A DNA stretch of 64,000 bases from Climacteris rufus (Eukaryota > Chordata > Aves > Passeriformes > Climacteridae). The translations under genes and the position numbers were made by a program. Positions 26,772 through 39,235 of the stretch are shown in pieces (the first letter of the stretch is position 1; the number at the start of each line of letters is the position of its first letter). Under the pieces are notes generated by a model. That model saw nothing but the letters and a program-made list of their open reading frames with translations. It was not told the DNA's origin and ran no database searches. The stretch is taken from NCBI GenBank assembly GCA_013398175.1, contig VZRZ01007319.1, positions 1,486,174-1,550,173 on the forward strand, given 5' to 3'.

Positions 26772-29494
26772 ATTATTATAAATTAAAAGGAGAAGAACTG
26801 CTCATCCTTAGCTTACAGACACATAAATGTTCACTGCTACCACACAAAGTATCTGTGTTTGGGATTTTTTAAAAAATGATACCTGCATCTGAAGGTCTGA
26901 TCCTGAACTAGCTGCTTCTGTTTAACTGTCTCAAGGTCTATATATTTTAAGGACTTGAACACCAAGGATTTTGTACTGAATTCTTGATGATTCTTACTTG
27001 TTCAGCATAGTTGAGAAATTGAGCACTTTGGGTAGCTGTCTCCTCTCCTTATCCAAAGCCTCAGGCTTATTCTGCTGTTAAAACCGTGAAAAAGAATGCA
27101 TTAAGGGCTATTTTTAAAATGCTTCTAAGTGGAATTTGTACTCAGTTAATATTTAAGTACTGCCTACAATGCACATAATAAAATGGGAGCATGCTTTGGA
27201 AAGCCCTGATTGAATGTGCATGTCGGCTGGTGCTCTGTTAGCCTAATGCACTTTGGTTTTAACATAATGTAATGGAGCACAGTGATGAAAAACAGCAACC
27301 CTAGTAAGGCTCCTCTTTTCAAAGCTTATTTGTTTTTGGCCACTGAAGCAATGTGCCTCTCTATCCCTCTCTTTCTTCCAGAGCCTGTAATCTCAAAATC
27401 ATTAGCTAAGATTACTTTTCTTTGTGGTTTAATTAAATGAAATCTAAGTAACAGACTATTACTTTTATATTGCAAAACCATAGGGGCATATTTTCAACTA
27501 GTATATACTGGCAGCACAGAAGTCAGCTCAACAAAGGGAAAACAACAACTTTACTGAAGGGAAAACAATGGACGAACAGGACCTCACTGCCTTGTAGGTT
27601 CTCAGAAGAGAACTGGCTGCTCCATGCTGTTTCAGTTGCCTTCTCTTTAGCATCTAGGCACATCAGACTGCTATGACTTGTATAAGGTGAATTAATGTTC
27701 AAAAGAGAATTGTATCAGGTTACCAAATTAATTTCTGCGTGATTCTGGTTTTGAACACAGGTTTCTAGGGTGAAAGGCTAATGCATTAACTCAAGACATC
27801 AAGCACATCTCATTATGCAGAAGTTAATGTTCATACACTTCATTTCCTACATTTTTAGGGATCTGATGCTTTCAGGGACTTTTTTTCTCCTCATGCTAAT
27901 TGTACAATCTGCATCTTTTATCTAACACGTAGTTTGTGTCAAAAAATTCCTTTCAACAAAACAACCATCAGGCATTCATGAAATTACAGATCATCTTGGA
28001 AGCAAAGGAAACAAGTTGTGGCAGAATAGAAGAGGATGCTTTTCTCAGTCCCAGTGGGCAGCAAAGCTAAGCAAATGAGACTTACCCACTGAATTGAGTG
28101 CATTCACTCTTGGAAGAAAACTGTTTTTTCACTTTAGATGTGGATGCAATTATCCTCTTTCTCTCCCAGCCACATGCATACACATCTGGTGATAATCCTG
28201 GCCTTTACAGGATGCTTTTTATGTCCCTGATGGGGTAAAAAAAAAATAAAAAATAAAAAAGAAAAGCTGTAAATGTTCTGAACAAGAACTCCTGGCATAA
28301 AAGTGCTAAGCCACCAGTATAGTGAATGGTCTGTGACACTCTAAATTCAAAGACTTTAAAGGATGTGTCCAAGGCCATGTCTGAATTACACTGTGCTGAA
28401 GCAACTAAGATGGATGGCAGCAATAACTTCACACCCTGCAGAGAGATGTAGGATGAAGTGTAGGGAACCTTGATGAAGTCTGTTGCTGACATTTAAATAA
28501 ATTAATGACATACTCTGTATACAAACAAGAGAAGCTGATGTTTCAGGTGATGGGCCTGATTAGTTTTTAATTATGATGAAGCCAGCACTTTAATGGTTTG
28601 TGTTGAGCTTTTTAAGCCAAATTTTCAGTAAGCCTGTTTATGTGGAAGCATAATGCTTTTACTGGCATGTTCAACTATGTGAAGGTATGTAGATACTGGT
28701 TAAATCTAAATTGTGCATCAAACACATGCTCCTGGATTGTCCCAACAGCAGACTTCATTCAGGGAGCAAACCTGCTCCCTTCACACCTTCACAAATAAAC
28801 TACAAAAGTGAAGGAGGACAGGAAACGTGTCTGGGACTCTCACGGACATGTCACAGAATGTCTAGCAGCTTTATACACACGAGCTGAGAACTGCCTCTGG
28901 CTCAGTTAATCTAGACACAGCCAATGCCATTTTCCTGTCTGCTGCACTTGCAATGAAGGGTAGTTTCTGTCCTTCTGTGATGGTAGCTATGAGGCAACTG
29001 TTATTTTATGAGAGCAATTGATGCAACATATTAAGACAGCAATTTGAAGATGCACGCATTACTATTTCTTTTTTCATTTGTTGCTTTTATAGGTCTTGAT
29101 ACTGTCAGTCTGAAAAAGAGTGGATATTTTTTGTGTATAGAAAAAACCCATCTATTTTCATATAGTAAAGGGAAAACAGAGTGTTCAACTCTGTCTGGCA
29201 GACTCAAGAAACTCATTGAAATTCATATTATTTTATGATGCTGTGGTATTAGGAAAGCATTAGTCTTGACCAAGACTACAGAGAATTGATTCCCATGTAA
29301 TTTCTCTGTGACTATTAAAATGCAGATAATTTGGCTGACTTGGTAAAGTAATTTTAAGGCCTCAAAGGGCCAAATAAGGGAACAGGGATTAAGTTGCTCA
29401 AAAGCCAACAAAAAGATAATGTTCTTTTACTTCTCTTGCCTCTCAAGTGTTGCTTTCAGCCCCTCAAAGCTGGCAAGACTATAAATAATCATAG
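26772..29494. other. Noncoding, no recognised gene
   Basis: AT-rich with the A-rich tract at 28237. No recognised coding sequence. Confidence 0.6.
28237..28265 (+). repeat. A-rich low-complexity tract
   Basis: Runs of A broken by single T and G bases (aaaaaataaaaaataaaaaa). It is not preceded by any element I recognise, so it is not clearly a retroposon tail. Confidence 0.9.
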
Positions 29495-29885
29495 CAACAT
29501 GGAATTATAGAATGACTTGGGTTGGACCCAAGTACCTTAAAGATAATTTAGTTCCAACCCCACACCATAAGCAGCAACACCTTCCACTACACTGGATTGC
29601 TCAGAGACTCATCCAGCCAGGGATGGGGCATCACCACTTCTCTGGGCAACCTGTTCCAGTGCCTCACCACCCTCACAGTAAAGAATTTCTTCCAAACATC
29701 TACTCTAAATCTCTCCTCTTTTAGTTTTAAACCATTCCCCCTTGAACTATGTGCTTGTGTAAACAGTTGCTCTCCCTTTTTTCTATAAGCCCCCATGAAG
29801 TATTGAAAAGCTGCAATGTGGTTTCCTCAGAATCTTCTCTTTTCCAGGCTGAGCAACCCCAGCGCTCTCAGCCTGACAGACAATA
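29495..29885 (-). mobile_element. CR1 LINE, 5'-truncated 3' end
   Basis: The minus strand encodes the last part of CR1 ORF2 and flanking 3' sequence. The residues GNGLKLKEERFRVDVWKKFF and VRHWNRLPREVV (within 29587-29796) match the usual tail of avian CR1 copies. The 3' UTR follows toward 29500, ending with text equivalent to 'gggttggaactaaat' and an imperfect 'attctat' tail. The 5' truncation lies near 29880. Confidence 0.9.
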
Positions 29886-31169
29886 TTATTATACTATTTG
29901 TGCTTATTTGTATTAAACTGCTGTATTAAAGGTGATAATGTGGAATTTTAGGGTTTTATTTCTACATTACAGCAAATAAAGGTTCTGCAATAGGAAAATT
30001 GCCAATTTACCTTCCTGTCTGGACATAGGTCAGAAATAATTTTTCTGTCCTACCTGAACAACAAAAACCACAAAATTGTTCCCATACCCCCAAAAATACA
30101 TCTAAAAACCCACATTAAGGCATTGTGATAGGACAGAGACACAATACAAGTCCACTGTAATCCCCTTTGAATAAAAAAGGTATTTACGCTTCCAACATAC
30201 AGGTTTTCACAAGGATAATATCCATGAATGCTGATGTAAGTTAAGGATGTGTGTCATACTTGGAGGTCACTCCCATAGGAGATGTTGGTTAGAACCTGTG
30301 CCAAAATGTATTTTGCATTTCATAGGCAGTGAAACGTCCCCCCATTTTAAAGGCTGTGACAAAACACGCCACTTTTGAAATCAGAGACTTGTAATTTGTT
30401 CAGCTTAGGAAGAGAGAGCTGTGTTTTACAAAATTTGAAAGGGACATGAGCTATGAAACCTGATTTTCTAAGGATGTCTCTTGTGACTGGATTTGCTGAC
30501 ACCTCACACAGGGCCAGTTCTAGCCTATACTCTTCTCATTTGGAGTGCTTGCAACATGTAGACTCTCTCATATAGACTCCCCTGTGCCTCATAAAGTTCC
30601 TGTTACAGTGGGCACTCCTTTAACAAGACTGTTCAAGCTGCCTCTTCTCCACCCGCTGGAAACTGTGTAGAGCATAATACACTGGAGACAACAACCTCTT
30701 CCAAATTTTGAATCATTCAGACAACTTCTGCTAAAGTCATCAGGCTCGGATCAGATAGACACAAAGAGGGACACTGGGTAAGTCTTGTTACCTTCTGAAA
30801 TTAAAAGGAGCTGCCATGCACGGCCCAGCAGGATTCTGACAGGACAAACCCAGTTTCATGTTCCTCTGATCAGCTGCAGTGCACCTCTCACTGGTTCCTG
30901 ACAGACACAACAGCAATGAGAAGGTTAATTACAGAAGGTGCAAGGCAAAAAATGGGGAAAAAAAGTTTCCTTAGATGTCTTTAGCACCATTCCCCTTTTC
31001 CCCGTCTCCAGCAGTAGAAGTGTACATTGCTAGCTGACACTCAGTCTCGTTCTCAGACCCTGCAGGAGAAAACACTGGTGTTTGGAATGGTGTTATCTCC
31101 TTCTGTTCTTCCCAAGCATATCATGTTCCCCACCCAGCCAAAAGAAGGATCCCTTTACTTCCTGTGCTG

Positions 31170-31194
31170 AGGTACTAGGTACTGAGGTACTAGG
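31170..31194 (+). repeat. Short duplicated motif 'gaggtactagg'
   Basis: 'gaggtactagg' recurs after a four-base spacer (tact), giving 'gaggtactaggtactgaggt' followed by the rest of the second copy. Small slippage duplication, no function evident. Confidence 0.8.
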
Positions 31195-31580
31195 ACATTC
31201 ACAGCATTCAAAACGTAATACTAATCTGAGTGGTTGCAGCTTGCAGTACATTTAGTACATGGTGAGAAAGTACCTGTACAAGTACATCACAAATGTGGTG
31301 CCAGATACTATTTAAGAGAACCATGTAACAGTGTGTCAAAGTATTCTCCTTTTACAGTGCATTAAAAGAAATCCTACCCTGGAACTGCTGAGAAAATAAT
31401 TTATCCTGATTTTTTTAAAGCCTGATTCAGTCCTCTTAACATAATTTCCTGAGCTTTGAACCCATTGAGTCTTCTAATAGTGTCCTTAAATGAGGGAAGG
31501 AGGTAATTTTCTCTCTCACTGCCTTTAGGAGATCATCAATCATGCATTACTCATAAGTGTTAGCATTGCACCAGTCTGCC

Positions 31581-31600
31581 TTTTTTTTTTTTTTCTACAG
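31581..31600 (+). repeat. T14 tract followed by ctacag (acceptor-like)
   Basis: A run of 14 T bases is followed by 'ctacag', an ideal-looking splice acceptor on the plus strand. The sequence after it is open in only one frame for about 46 codons, with no recognised protein and no clear donor. It is listed as a low-complexity tract, with exon status not supported. Confidence 0.7.
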
Positions 31601-34600
31601 AAGCCTAATCATGCATGGAGAAAGTGCCGTAGTGTAAAAGTTTCCATTTATAAATTGCACAGTCTTTGTGCAGAATTGCTGTACCTCCTACAAGGCAATT
31701 TTAGTAGAAAGCCTGACAATGATTCAAATTTCTAACTATAATTTTTTTTTATAACCTTTCCTTCACCTGCTGCCACAACACATTTCTATAACAAGTAAAT
31801 TCCATGGATGGTATGATGACAGATTTATAAATGAGTTGTACTGCGATCGTGTCACAGAAGATGTGCTTATTAAGCCAAGGGGTGATGCAAGTACTGAGCT
31901 ATTTGAAAAGCCAAGCTACTTCTATTTAAGAACTGGTTTGATTGAGCACTGTTCAACATTTGCATATTAAGTTAATTTCAGTATTAAAACACTGTCAAAT
32001 TAATATACTAGTCTTTTCCACTTGAACAGTGGGTTAGTTCACATGAAATGTGATGGTCTTTGTCTAAGTCCTCAACTGACTTTCCCCACATTACAAAAAT
32101 CAATATTTGCTTTTCCAAAAAGCATTGCAATTGGCAATAGGTGATTAGGAGAAAAGAAGTCTGAATACTAACTGTACCCAGTGGCAGTAAATGTCCAGGA
32201 GGAAAGCACAAAATAATTTCTGAATCCCAGTGTTGATTGAAAATGAAAAGCATTTCCATATTGGACATTAGTTACTTCAGGAAAATAAATCAGAGCTGGA
32301 ACAAAATATCCCTCGTGCACTCCCTCTTACTTACAAAATTCTGTTTCCTGAATACACCACTGCACAGCAAGAGACAACATTTCTGTTCACCATTCCAAGG
32401 CCCTGCAGCACAATGTGCTTGTTCAGGATCACACTTCCAAGGACCTTCCACTTTCACCTTCTGTTACTTCCACATACCTTTCCATTCAAACAACACCCTC
32501 TGAACTCCATTCACTCCTTTAATACACATTTCTAAATGGCCTTACATCAGCCTTTGCTGTGGGCAATTGCATGCCCATCTTTTGTCAGGGGAGATATTAC
32601 TGTTTCAAAAGATGTTTATTTATTTCCAAATACTTGTGGAAAAGGAACGCATCTTTTCCCACGATGGTTTCATTAGACTTTAAGCCAGTCTTTCATGGGG
32701 TATATATAGCAGCAGCAGCAGGGAGCAGCCTACACTTGAGGCTAGCAGTCTCACAGAATTACTGTGCAAATACGACTTAGTGCTTTCTCCTCTTTCATCC
32801 AAGACTTGAGTAACTGGCACTGCTTCATGCCTGTCAAAAGACTGCTCTGTAAATCCGTTCCGAGCAGAAAAAAGAAAAATATAAGTAAAATGCACATGTT
32901 CACCAAGTCTGTTTTTTCACCTTTTGAACTCCAGAGCAGCTTTTTAAAGCAATCAGCTCCAAGTGTAAATGATACCCTGCTGCCACTTAGCCTTCTTTCC
33001 CAAGAAACCCATTTGCAAAGTATTATTTGTTTATTTCTCTCAGGACAGAAATAAGCATTGAACATGGGAACGTTAATACACTTCATAATGATAAACCAGG
33101 GGTTTAAATGAGCACAAAAACTTGCTGAGGCAAAGCAAATGATTTTAAAGCTCTAATAGGATTCCTTGCATGAATTTGAAACATATGCACATAAAGCACT
33201 GACCCAGGACATTGTCACTGCCGTTTCTATTACCATTATGACTTTGTAGGTTGTGTCTTATTAACGAGCATTCAGTGCAGTGCTTTACTTATTGTGAGAT
33301 CACTGCACCTTTGATGTCCCCCCCTTCTTCTGAGGACCATCCCCTAATTTTGATAAAACTGCTGTGAATTAAGTGAATAGTACACGTAACAGAAAAAGCC
33401 CAGAGCAGAAGATTTGCATACTGCCAAGACAGTCACCGTAACACTGACACCCCTGTGCTGCCTGAAGGACCAGCAGAAATCCAGCATGGGCCAGGTGTGG
33501 TACCTCCTCAGGCAAAGAAGTGAGATGCTGAATTACCCTTGCCCCCACTGTATAAGAAGACTCACCTCAGGGAGCTGGAAAACAAGAGAAGTGAAGAATC
33601 ACTGGTTTTAGCTTGCAGATATTTGGTGTTCTTTCCCTTTACAGCCAGCCACCCAAACATGGAGAGCCACACAAAAAAGTTTTCCTCTTTGCAGAAGAGA
33701 ATGGAGAAGATACACTGGTCACTGCATCAGGATAATGCTATGGAAGCACTTAGCCTGACCAAGAGAGAAAGGTAAAGGAGAGACAGCAAACAAGTTTTGT
33801 TTCTGTAAACAGATGCCACAAAATGGTGTATACACAGACTAAACCTCATTTAAAGATTAGATTGTGAAGAACTGAAGCAGGTTTTACCTCCTACTTAAAT
33901 CCTGCCAATTCAACTTAATTCCTAGGGTCCCTGAGGATAGTACAACTCCCATGGCTCTACGTTTTCTCATCCCAGAGGCATATATCATGCAAAGCTGTAT
34001 GCATGAACAGTCTGGACTGGACTGTGCTTTCAGCTGCACAGGTCTCTTTATCTCCTGCAGTGCTGTCAATCTTCCACAGGATGGCTGATGCCACTGGCAC
34101 TATTAATGCAGTATCTTGCCCAAATATGTCTCACTTCCAGATGAAAGCACAAGTTACAGAGGTTTCCTGGAAATGCTACTGTATCTAAGCAGAGACTCGC
34201 ATGCCTGGTCCCATGGAGGGAAGCAATCTACCACAGTACACAGACAGCACGGGCTCCTTGCCATATACACCTTATCAGACCCACATATTTTTTTCATGGA
34301 ACTTTCTCAGTTCTTCAAATCAAGACTTTGTGACTGACCCTGCCAGTCAAAATTACAATATTTCAGGTTTCTTTCTTCAGCTTTTGTTTGGCTCCAAATT
34401 TATCTGTCAGGCAAACAAGGATAAAAAGAAAAATAATATGAGCTGCTTAGCAGGAAACTTTATCCATTTAAACCAAATCTTCAAACAGTAATTAAAATGA
34501 AAGCTTTTCTTTCCCTCTGCTGCACAGAAGCAGCCTCAGTGAGACAGTCACTATCGCCTATTTACAGGGCAGATTTTTCCCTTTCTAATGCTTGTTTGCT

Positions 34601-36179
34601 GTTTCAAGTGCAGCATACAACCAGTGAGCAGTTCAATTTTGTGCCTGTGATAGAACTCTTAAGTGTCGAAATTCCACAGCACTTTCACTGCTAAGAAGCA
34701 AACAGTTTCTAGCCTCCAACCAAACTGATAATCTTTGTTTTTCCACATCCATATTCTCCATCACACATAACTCTTTGAAGTGGTCTATACATATAAATGT
34801 TAGTTGACTACTGCCGCACCCAAAATTCATGCACAATTTCAATGCAAAGCCTTCCACTTACCTCATGGGTCACAACTGTGATGCAAAAAAAATCTCATAA
34901 TGGTAGATGCACCTGAAGAAAATCTCTTTCTGTTTAAGGGAATGAGCCATCTGCTAGCCAAGTTTACTGAAAAGCTTAAAAGGTGCAGGATGATAGCTTT
35001 ATGGATCTATTTTTTAGCCACTATTTTAACAAAGTGTCAGGCTGATACAGGCCGCAACTACTCATCTGCAATCTCCAAACCACTTCTCCCAAGAAAAGGA
35101 AATAAATAAAAAAGGCTGACTGCATATCTAACCAGGTTTTACAGATACAGGAACCCATAAAAGCATGAATATTTATTATGGGAACCTGAACAATGAAGTG
35201 CTTTTACCATCGAGTAATGTGATAGTACTTGAGAGAACTATTCCTGCTCCATTTGCCATTTTATAGGCAAACAGAGACTGCTGGCTGTAGCAGGAACTAT
35301 GAAACAGATTTGATTTACAGGTTTTTTTTGCTTCTAGGAGTTGTGAAAAGTTTGCAAATGGAAGTTGTTTTTCTACCTCCCTTGTTGCCATGAATCCCTA
35401 GAGTAGGGGAAACCTGCAGGTCTCAGAAAGAACAGGTGTCAATGGTACATCTATATTCTTCCGACTTCTGCATGGGAATCTTCTTTTACTGGAATAAGCA
35501 AGACCACCACTGAAAAATATTCTAATTAACCAGTGTTACAATTACCCTTCTCTTTTTTATGTGTTCACTGCAGTTTAGGAAAAAATACTCAGAGGTTCAG
35601 TAACAAAAATTTTCTGGGTTTAAAATTTAAATAATTGTTGAAAAAAATGCTGCAAATGAGATCTTTATTAAAAAAAAAGCCAAACTGGGATCAAACTAGG
35701 AGTTGTGCTCATGTAGAGCCTCATTCCATTACGAATTAAGAGGTTTTGACTTCCAGAGGGAAAATGGCATAAATGACTTCTCATATGTCTACTTTGGTTT
35801 ACTGGTAATTGACTGACTGGTTCTGCTTGACCTCTCTTACACCATTAAAATTTTAACTACTTATTATTTGAGCTCATTTGTTTTTAATCAGCTGTATCTT
35901 TCTGGAAATGTGCACAAGTAGCATACCCATACTGTTTTTCAACATTTTATCCAAAGACACAGTACTTACATCCAGAAATAACACACTTCTATGGAAATCT
36001 GTTCCAGTCCATGTGGCTATGCTAGCAGGAGCTTTCTGTTTGCTTTTATTTTATTTCTTTTTAACACAGATCAAATCATTTTTCTTGAAAGGGATCATAA
36101 CTTTCTGTGCTAAAGTTTCACAAATACAAAGATGGAACATTTTCAGACAATGTTAATTCCTTTACTGCCCTACAGGAAT

Positions 36180-36201
36180 CAAATATATTGCAAATATATT
36201 G
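36180..36201 (+). repeat. Perfect 11-base tandem duplication within a near-palindrome
   Basis: 'caaatatattg' occurs twice in a row (36180-36190 and 36191-36201). Together with the flanking 'ggaat' and 'attcc' it forms a 32-base near-palindrome (36175-36206). It lies about 30 bases before the 5' truncation point of the CR1 copy at 36232. Confidence 0.85.
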
Positions 36202-36231
36202 ATTCCCTAAAATACAGTGAATCTCTACTTT

Positions 36232-36903
36232 GTTGATCTGGGGGATGAGAGGCTGGACATGAGCCAGCAATGTGCACTTCCAGCCCAGAAAGTCAATTGT
36301 ATCCTGGGCTGCATCCAAAGCAGTGTGGGCAGCAGGGCAAGGGAGGGGATTCTGTCCTCTACTCCCCTCTGGTGAGACCCCACCTGGAGTGCTGCATCCA
36401 GCTCTGGGGCCCCAGCACAGAAAGGACATGGACCTGTTGGAGTGAGTCCAGAGGAGGCCACCATTGTTGTTTACAGTCATGGAGCACCTCTCCTGTAAGG
36501 AAAGACTGAGCTCTCCTGGATTGTTTGGCCTGGCAAAGAGAAGACTTTGATGTGACCTAATTGCAGCTTTCCAGTACGTGAAGGGAGCCTACAAGAAAGA
36601 TGGGGAGAGATTATTTACAAGAACATGTGGTGACAGGACAAGGGGGAATGGATTCAAACTGAAAGAGAGTAGGTCTGTATCAGGTATGAGGAAGAAATTA
36701 TTTACTATGAGGATGGCGAGACATTGGAACAGGTTGCCCAGAGAAGTTGCAAATGCCACATCCCTGGAAGTGTCAAGGCCAGGCTGGATGGAGCTCTGCG
36801 CAATTTGATCTAGTGGAAGGTGTCCCTGCCCATGGCAAGGGGGTTGGAATTAGATGATCTCTAAAGACCCTTCCAACCCAATCCATTCTATGATTCTGTG
36901 GTC
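36232..36903 (+). mobile_element. CR1 LINE, 5'-truncated copy ending in ATTCTATGATTCTGTG
   Basis: The plus strand opens with 'aggctggacatgagccagca' and continues through the region for PHLECCIQLWGPSTERTWT. It then passes the tail block MRKKLFTMRMARHWNRLPREV (within 36578-36808) to the 3' UTR. The end at 36885-36902 is the diagnostic 'attctatgattctgtg'. Frameshifts separate the coding blocks, so no intact protein remains. This is one of the most complete CR1 3' ends in the window. Confidence 0.94.
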
Positions 36904-37165
36904 ATGGCATGACTTGGTGTGGTGGTAACTACCGTGCTGATCTGTTGGGAGAGGATTTTCACTCCCTTAGTGAAAAAGCCTGAATCTTGCAATCTATCAC
37001 CTTCCTCTTCCAGGTGTTCCTGCTCTTAACTCCAGTCCTTTCTTGGGAGACATTCTAAGAGATAAAAAACACATCACCTCACCCATCCAGATACCTTAGA
37101 TACAGTGAGTAAATTCTATGCTGGTCACTCAGTTGCCTATTTGAAAGGACAGATTTTGCAGCCTT

Positions 37166-37678
37166 TTGCTGTTGGTGTGCAACAGCACAGCACATAACAG
37201 GATTCAATTTCCAGTGCACAAACCTGTGTGTCATTGCCCCACAAGCACACCTTTGAATGACATCTCTTTTGCAATAGCCCCTTTGCAGACTTATCCCCAC
37301 TTTCTATTATTTTCTTCACTACTAATTTCATTCTTCAAGTCTGGCTCAGCTCAGCTTTCCATGCAGTACATGATCCAGACAGATGCCTTCCCTTCTTCTT
37401 ACTTTCCAAACCCATGGATTTTCTCTAGTTCAACACATTTCTCTTCCCTCTTCTATTTCTTTTGCAGTTTAGAGCCAGGTTTCTTTCTGTTCCTTCACAC
37501 TTACTGCGCTTGCTGTAAACACCTTCTCATCTGTAACCTGCCATCTGAAACAGATTGCCTCTTTCTCTCTGCTTCATCAATTCATTCTCTCTTTTCAAAT
37601 CTCAGTCAGAAGCATAGATTTTCTCACTGTGCTGGATCTTTTAATTTTTTTTTATTGTGTTATCAGCTTTATGCCTGA
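37166..37678 (+). other. Pyrimidine-rich tract giving a 170-codon open frame
   Basis: Between about 37255 and 37650 the plus strand is strongly enriched in C and T. That removes stop codons (all contain A and G) and yields Phe/Ser/Leu/Cys-rich text with no recognised domain. The open frame is a by-product of composition. What produced the pyrimidine bias is not evident. Confidence 0.6.
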
Positions 37679-39119
37679 ATGCCTTAATTAGCTGACTGCA
37701 GAATGTCTTTACACAAAGACTTTCTATAATTTATAGTCTTCTGTACCTGTGAGGGACATTTCAGGCTGTATTATTTATGACATTTTCTGTAAACAGGACA
37801 CAATAGTAATCCTGCGGTCTGCCAATAAATCAGTCTTACCTATAAAAAAGTTATGACCTGAAAAGAAAGACTGTATATTATGACTGTACAATACAATTAA
37901 TGAATCAACTACTTTAAAGCATACCAAATTAGTTTGTCTTTTTTCAAATAGTTGGATCACCTGAAGGGTAGAACTAATTTCATGTAAAAGCAAGATATTT
38001 TTACCAAATGAGCAAGACTTGTTAAGTTATTATAAGGGCTCTCTGCTTAATTTCATGAGCTACTGGTAAATTTACAGTAGATGCAACTCCAATTCCTACT
38101 GAACACCTGACAGCCTCACAAGTGGTGTCTTTGCAGAGACAATCAAAGGACAGAAAGCAAATGGCAATCCAAATCTAATGATGTGAAAAGATCAGTTGGG
38201 CCCCTTAGGGAGCCATTGGTTCTTGTTGCACACTGACAAACTCATGGTCAATCCCAACATGTCAGTAAATTGCACAGACTATGAAAGTACCATCCCAGAA
38301 AAAGTGTTCACACTGCTTTTGCCCACACTCTAACTGACACATGAATAGAATTTTACTCACTGGTTTCTGAATTAATTAATCCAATTTAATTTTTCATAGA
38401 AAGCTTAAGAATTACAAAAATTTTGGATAACTGCATTCATATTTTACTGGATTTAATCATGCCTGTAGCATAGTAACTGATAAACTAAGTACTACTATTC
38501 TAGGTCATACTCCCTGGCAGTAATCTTTCAAGAATACATTCTCAGAGAAGGAAGCAGGAGAGAGAAGATAAGAAAATCAAAGCAGGAAAAAAAAAGAAAC
38601 GAGGCCACAGCATACTTAATGGAGACAATAAGGTCAGACAGCTGAGCAAAAAAGCAGGGAAAAGAAAAAGCAGACATCAATGTATGTGCAGCAGGGAGAA
38701 ATGCTAGGCAGGAGAAGAAAACCTATCAGGTCCTGAAGACTACTGTTAATATTTCTCAAATGGAAAGAAAATAATCCCTACTCATCTTGCTTTAGATAAA
38801 TGAGATATATATGCTTTAGATAATGCTTTTAGACAAGCTTTTAGGAATGCTTTAGATAAAAGAGATAATTATTTGTATTAGCCTTAGTTTACCACATTGC
38901 CCATTGCTGTGGTTGGCACATGAATGACATCAGTCTGTGACAGAAAATAGCTTCTCTACTAACCCATGGTTGATAACCTGAAAATGCAAGAGGCCCTATT
39001 TTAAGAATACATTTCTATACACCATCTTTCTGTCTATTGGAAGACAATTACACCTTTTTTATAAAACAAAGACTTAAAAAGAAGTTAAAAAATGGTCTGT
39101 TCCACAATTTGGTCAGGTA
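37679..39119. other. Noncoding with purine-rich patch
   Basis: About 38530-38730 is rich in A and G on the plus strand. The minisatellite-like array at 38788 is listed separately. No genes. Confidence 0.55.
38788..38870 (+). repeat. Imperfect short tandem array of a 'tgctttagata' unit
   Basis: The unit 'tgctttagata' appears at about 38788, 38812 and 38848, with degenerate copies 'tgcttttagaca' and 'gcttttaggaa' between. The outer copies share the longer form 'tgctttagataaa.gagata'. It looks like an old minisatellite-like slippage array. Confidence 0.75.
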
Positions 39120-39235
39120 GCAGAGTCACAGAGTCACAGAATGGGTTAGGTTGGAAGGGACCTTAAAGGCCATCTAGTTCCAAACCCCCTGCTATGGGGG
39201 GTTCCCTAGACCAGGTTCCTCAGCAATACACACAA
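39120..39235 (-). mobile_element. CR1 LINE 3' UTR fragment
   Basis: The plus strand shows the antisense CR1 3' end: two overlapping 'gagtcacaga' units (the 3' microsatellite), then 'aggttggaagggacctt' and 'ctagaccaggttcctca'. Only about 115 bases remain, all 3' UTR, a typical very short 5'-truncated insertion. Confidence 0.9.

Larger units (their letters stand above)
29886..36174. other. Noncoding, no recognised gene
   Basis: AT-rich. Open frames of 60-111 codons overlap on both strands around 32.2-34.9 kb without motifs or consistent splice signals. A short (CAG)n-like 'agcagcagcagcag' lies at 32708-32721. Confidence 0.55.

Noticed and set aside
31595..31742. Ideal-looking T14-CTACAG acceptor with one open frame after it
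   Set aside because: Open in only one frame for about 46 codons, no recognised product and no convincing donor or polyadenylation signal.
36578..36808. 76-codon plus-strand frame as a host gene
   Set aside because: Part of the CR1 ORF2 tail (RHWNRLPREV motif).
37166..37678. 170-codon open frame as a gene
   Set aside because: Pyrimidine-rich composition alone explains the lack of stops; the translation is low-complexity Phe/Ser/Leu/Cys text.
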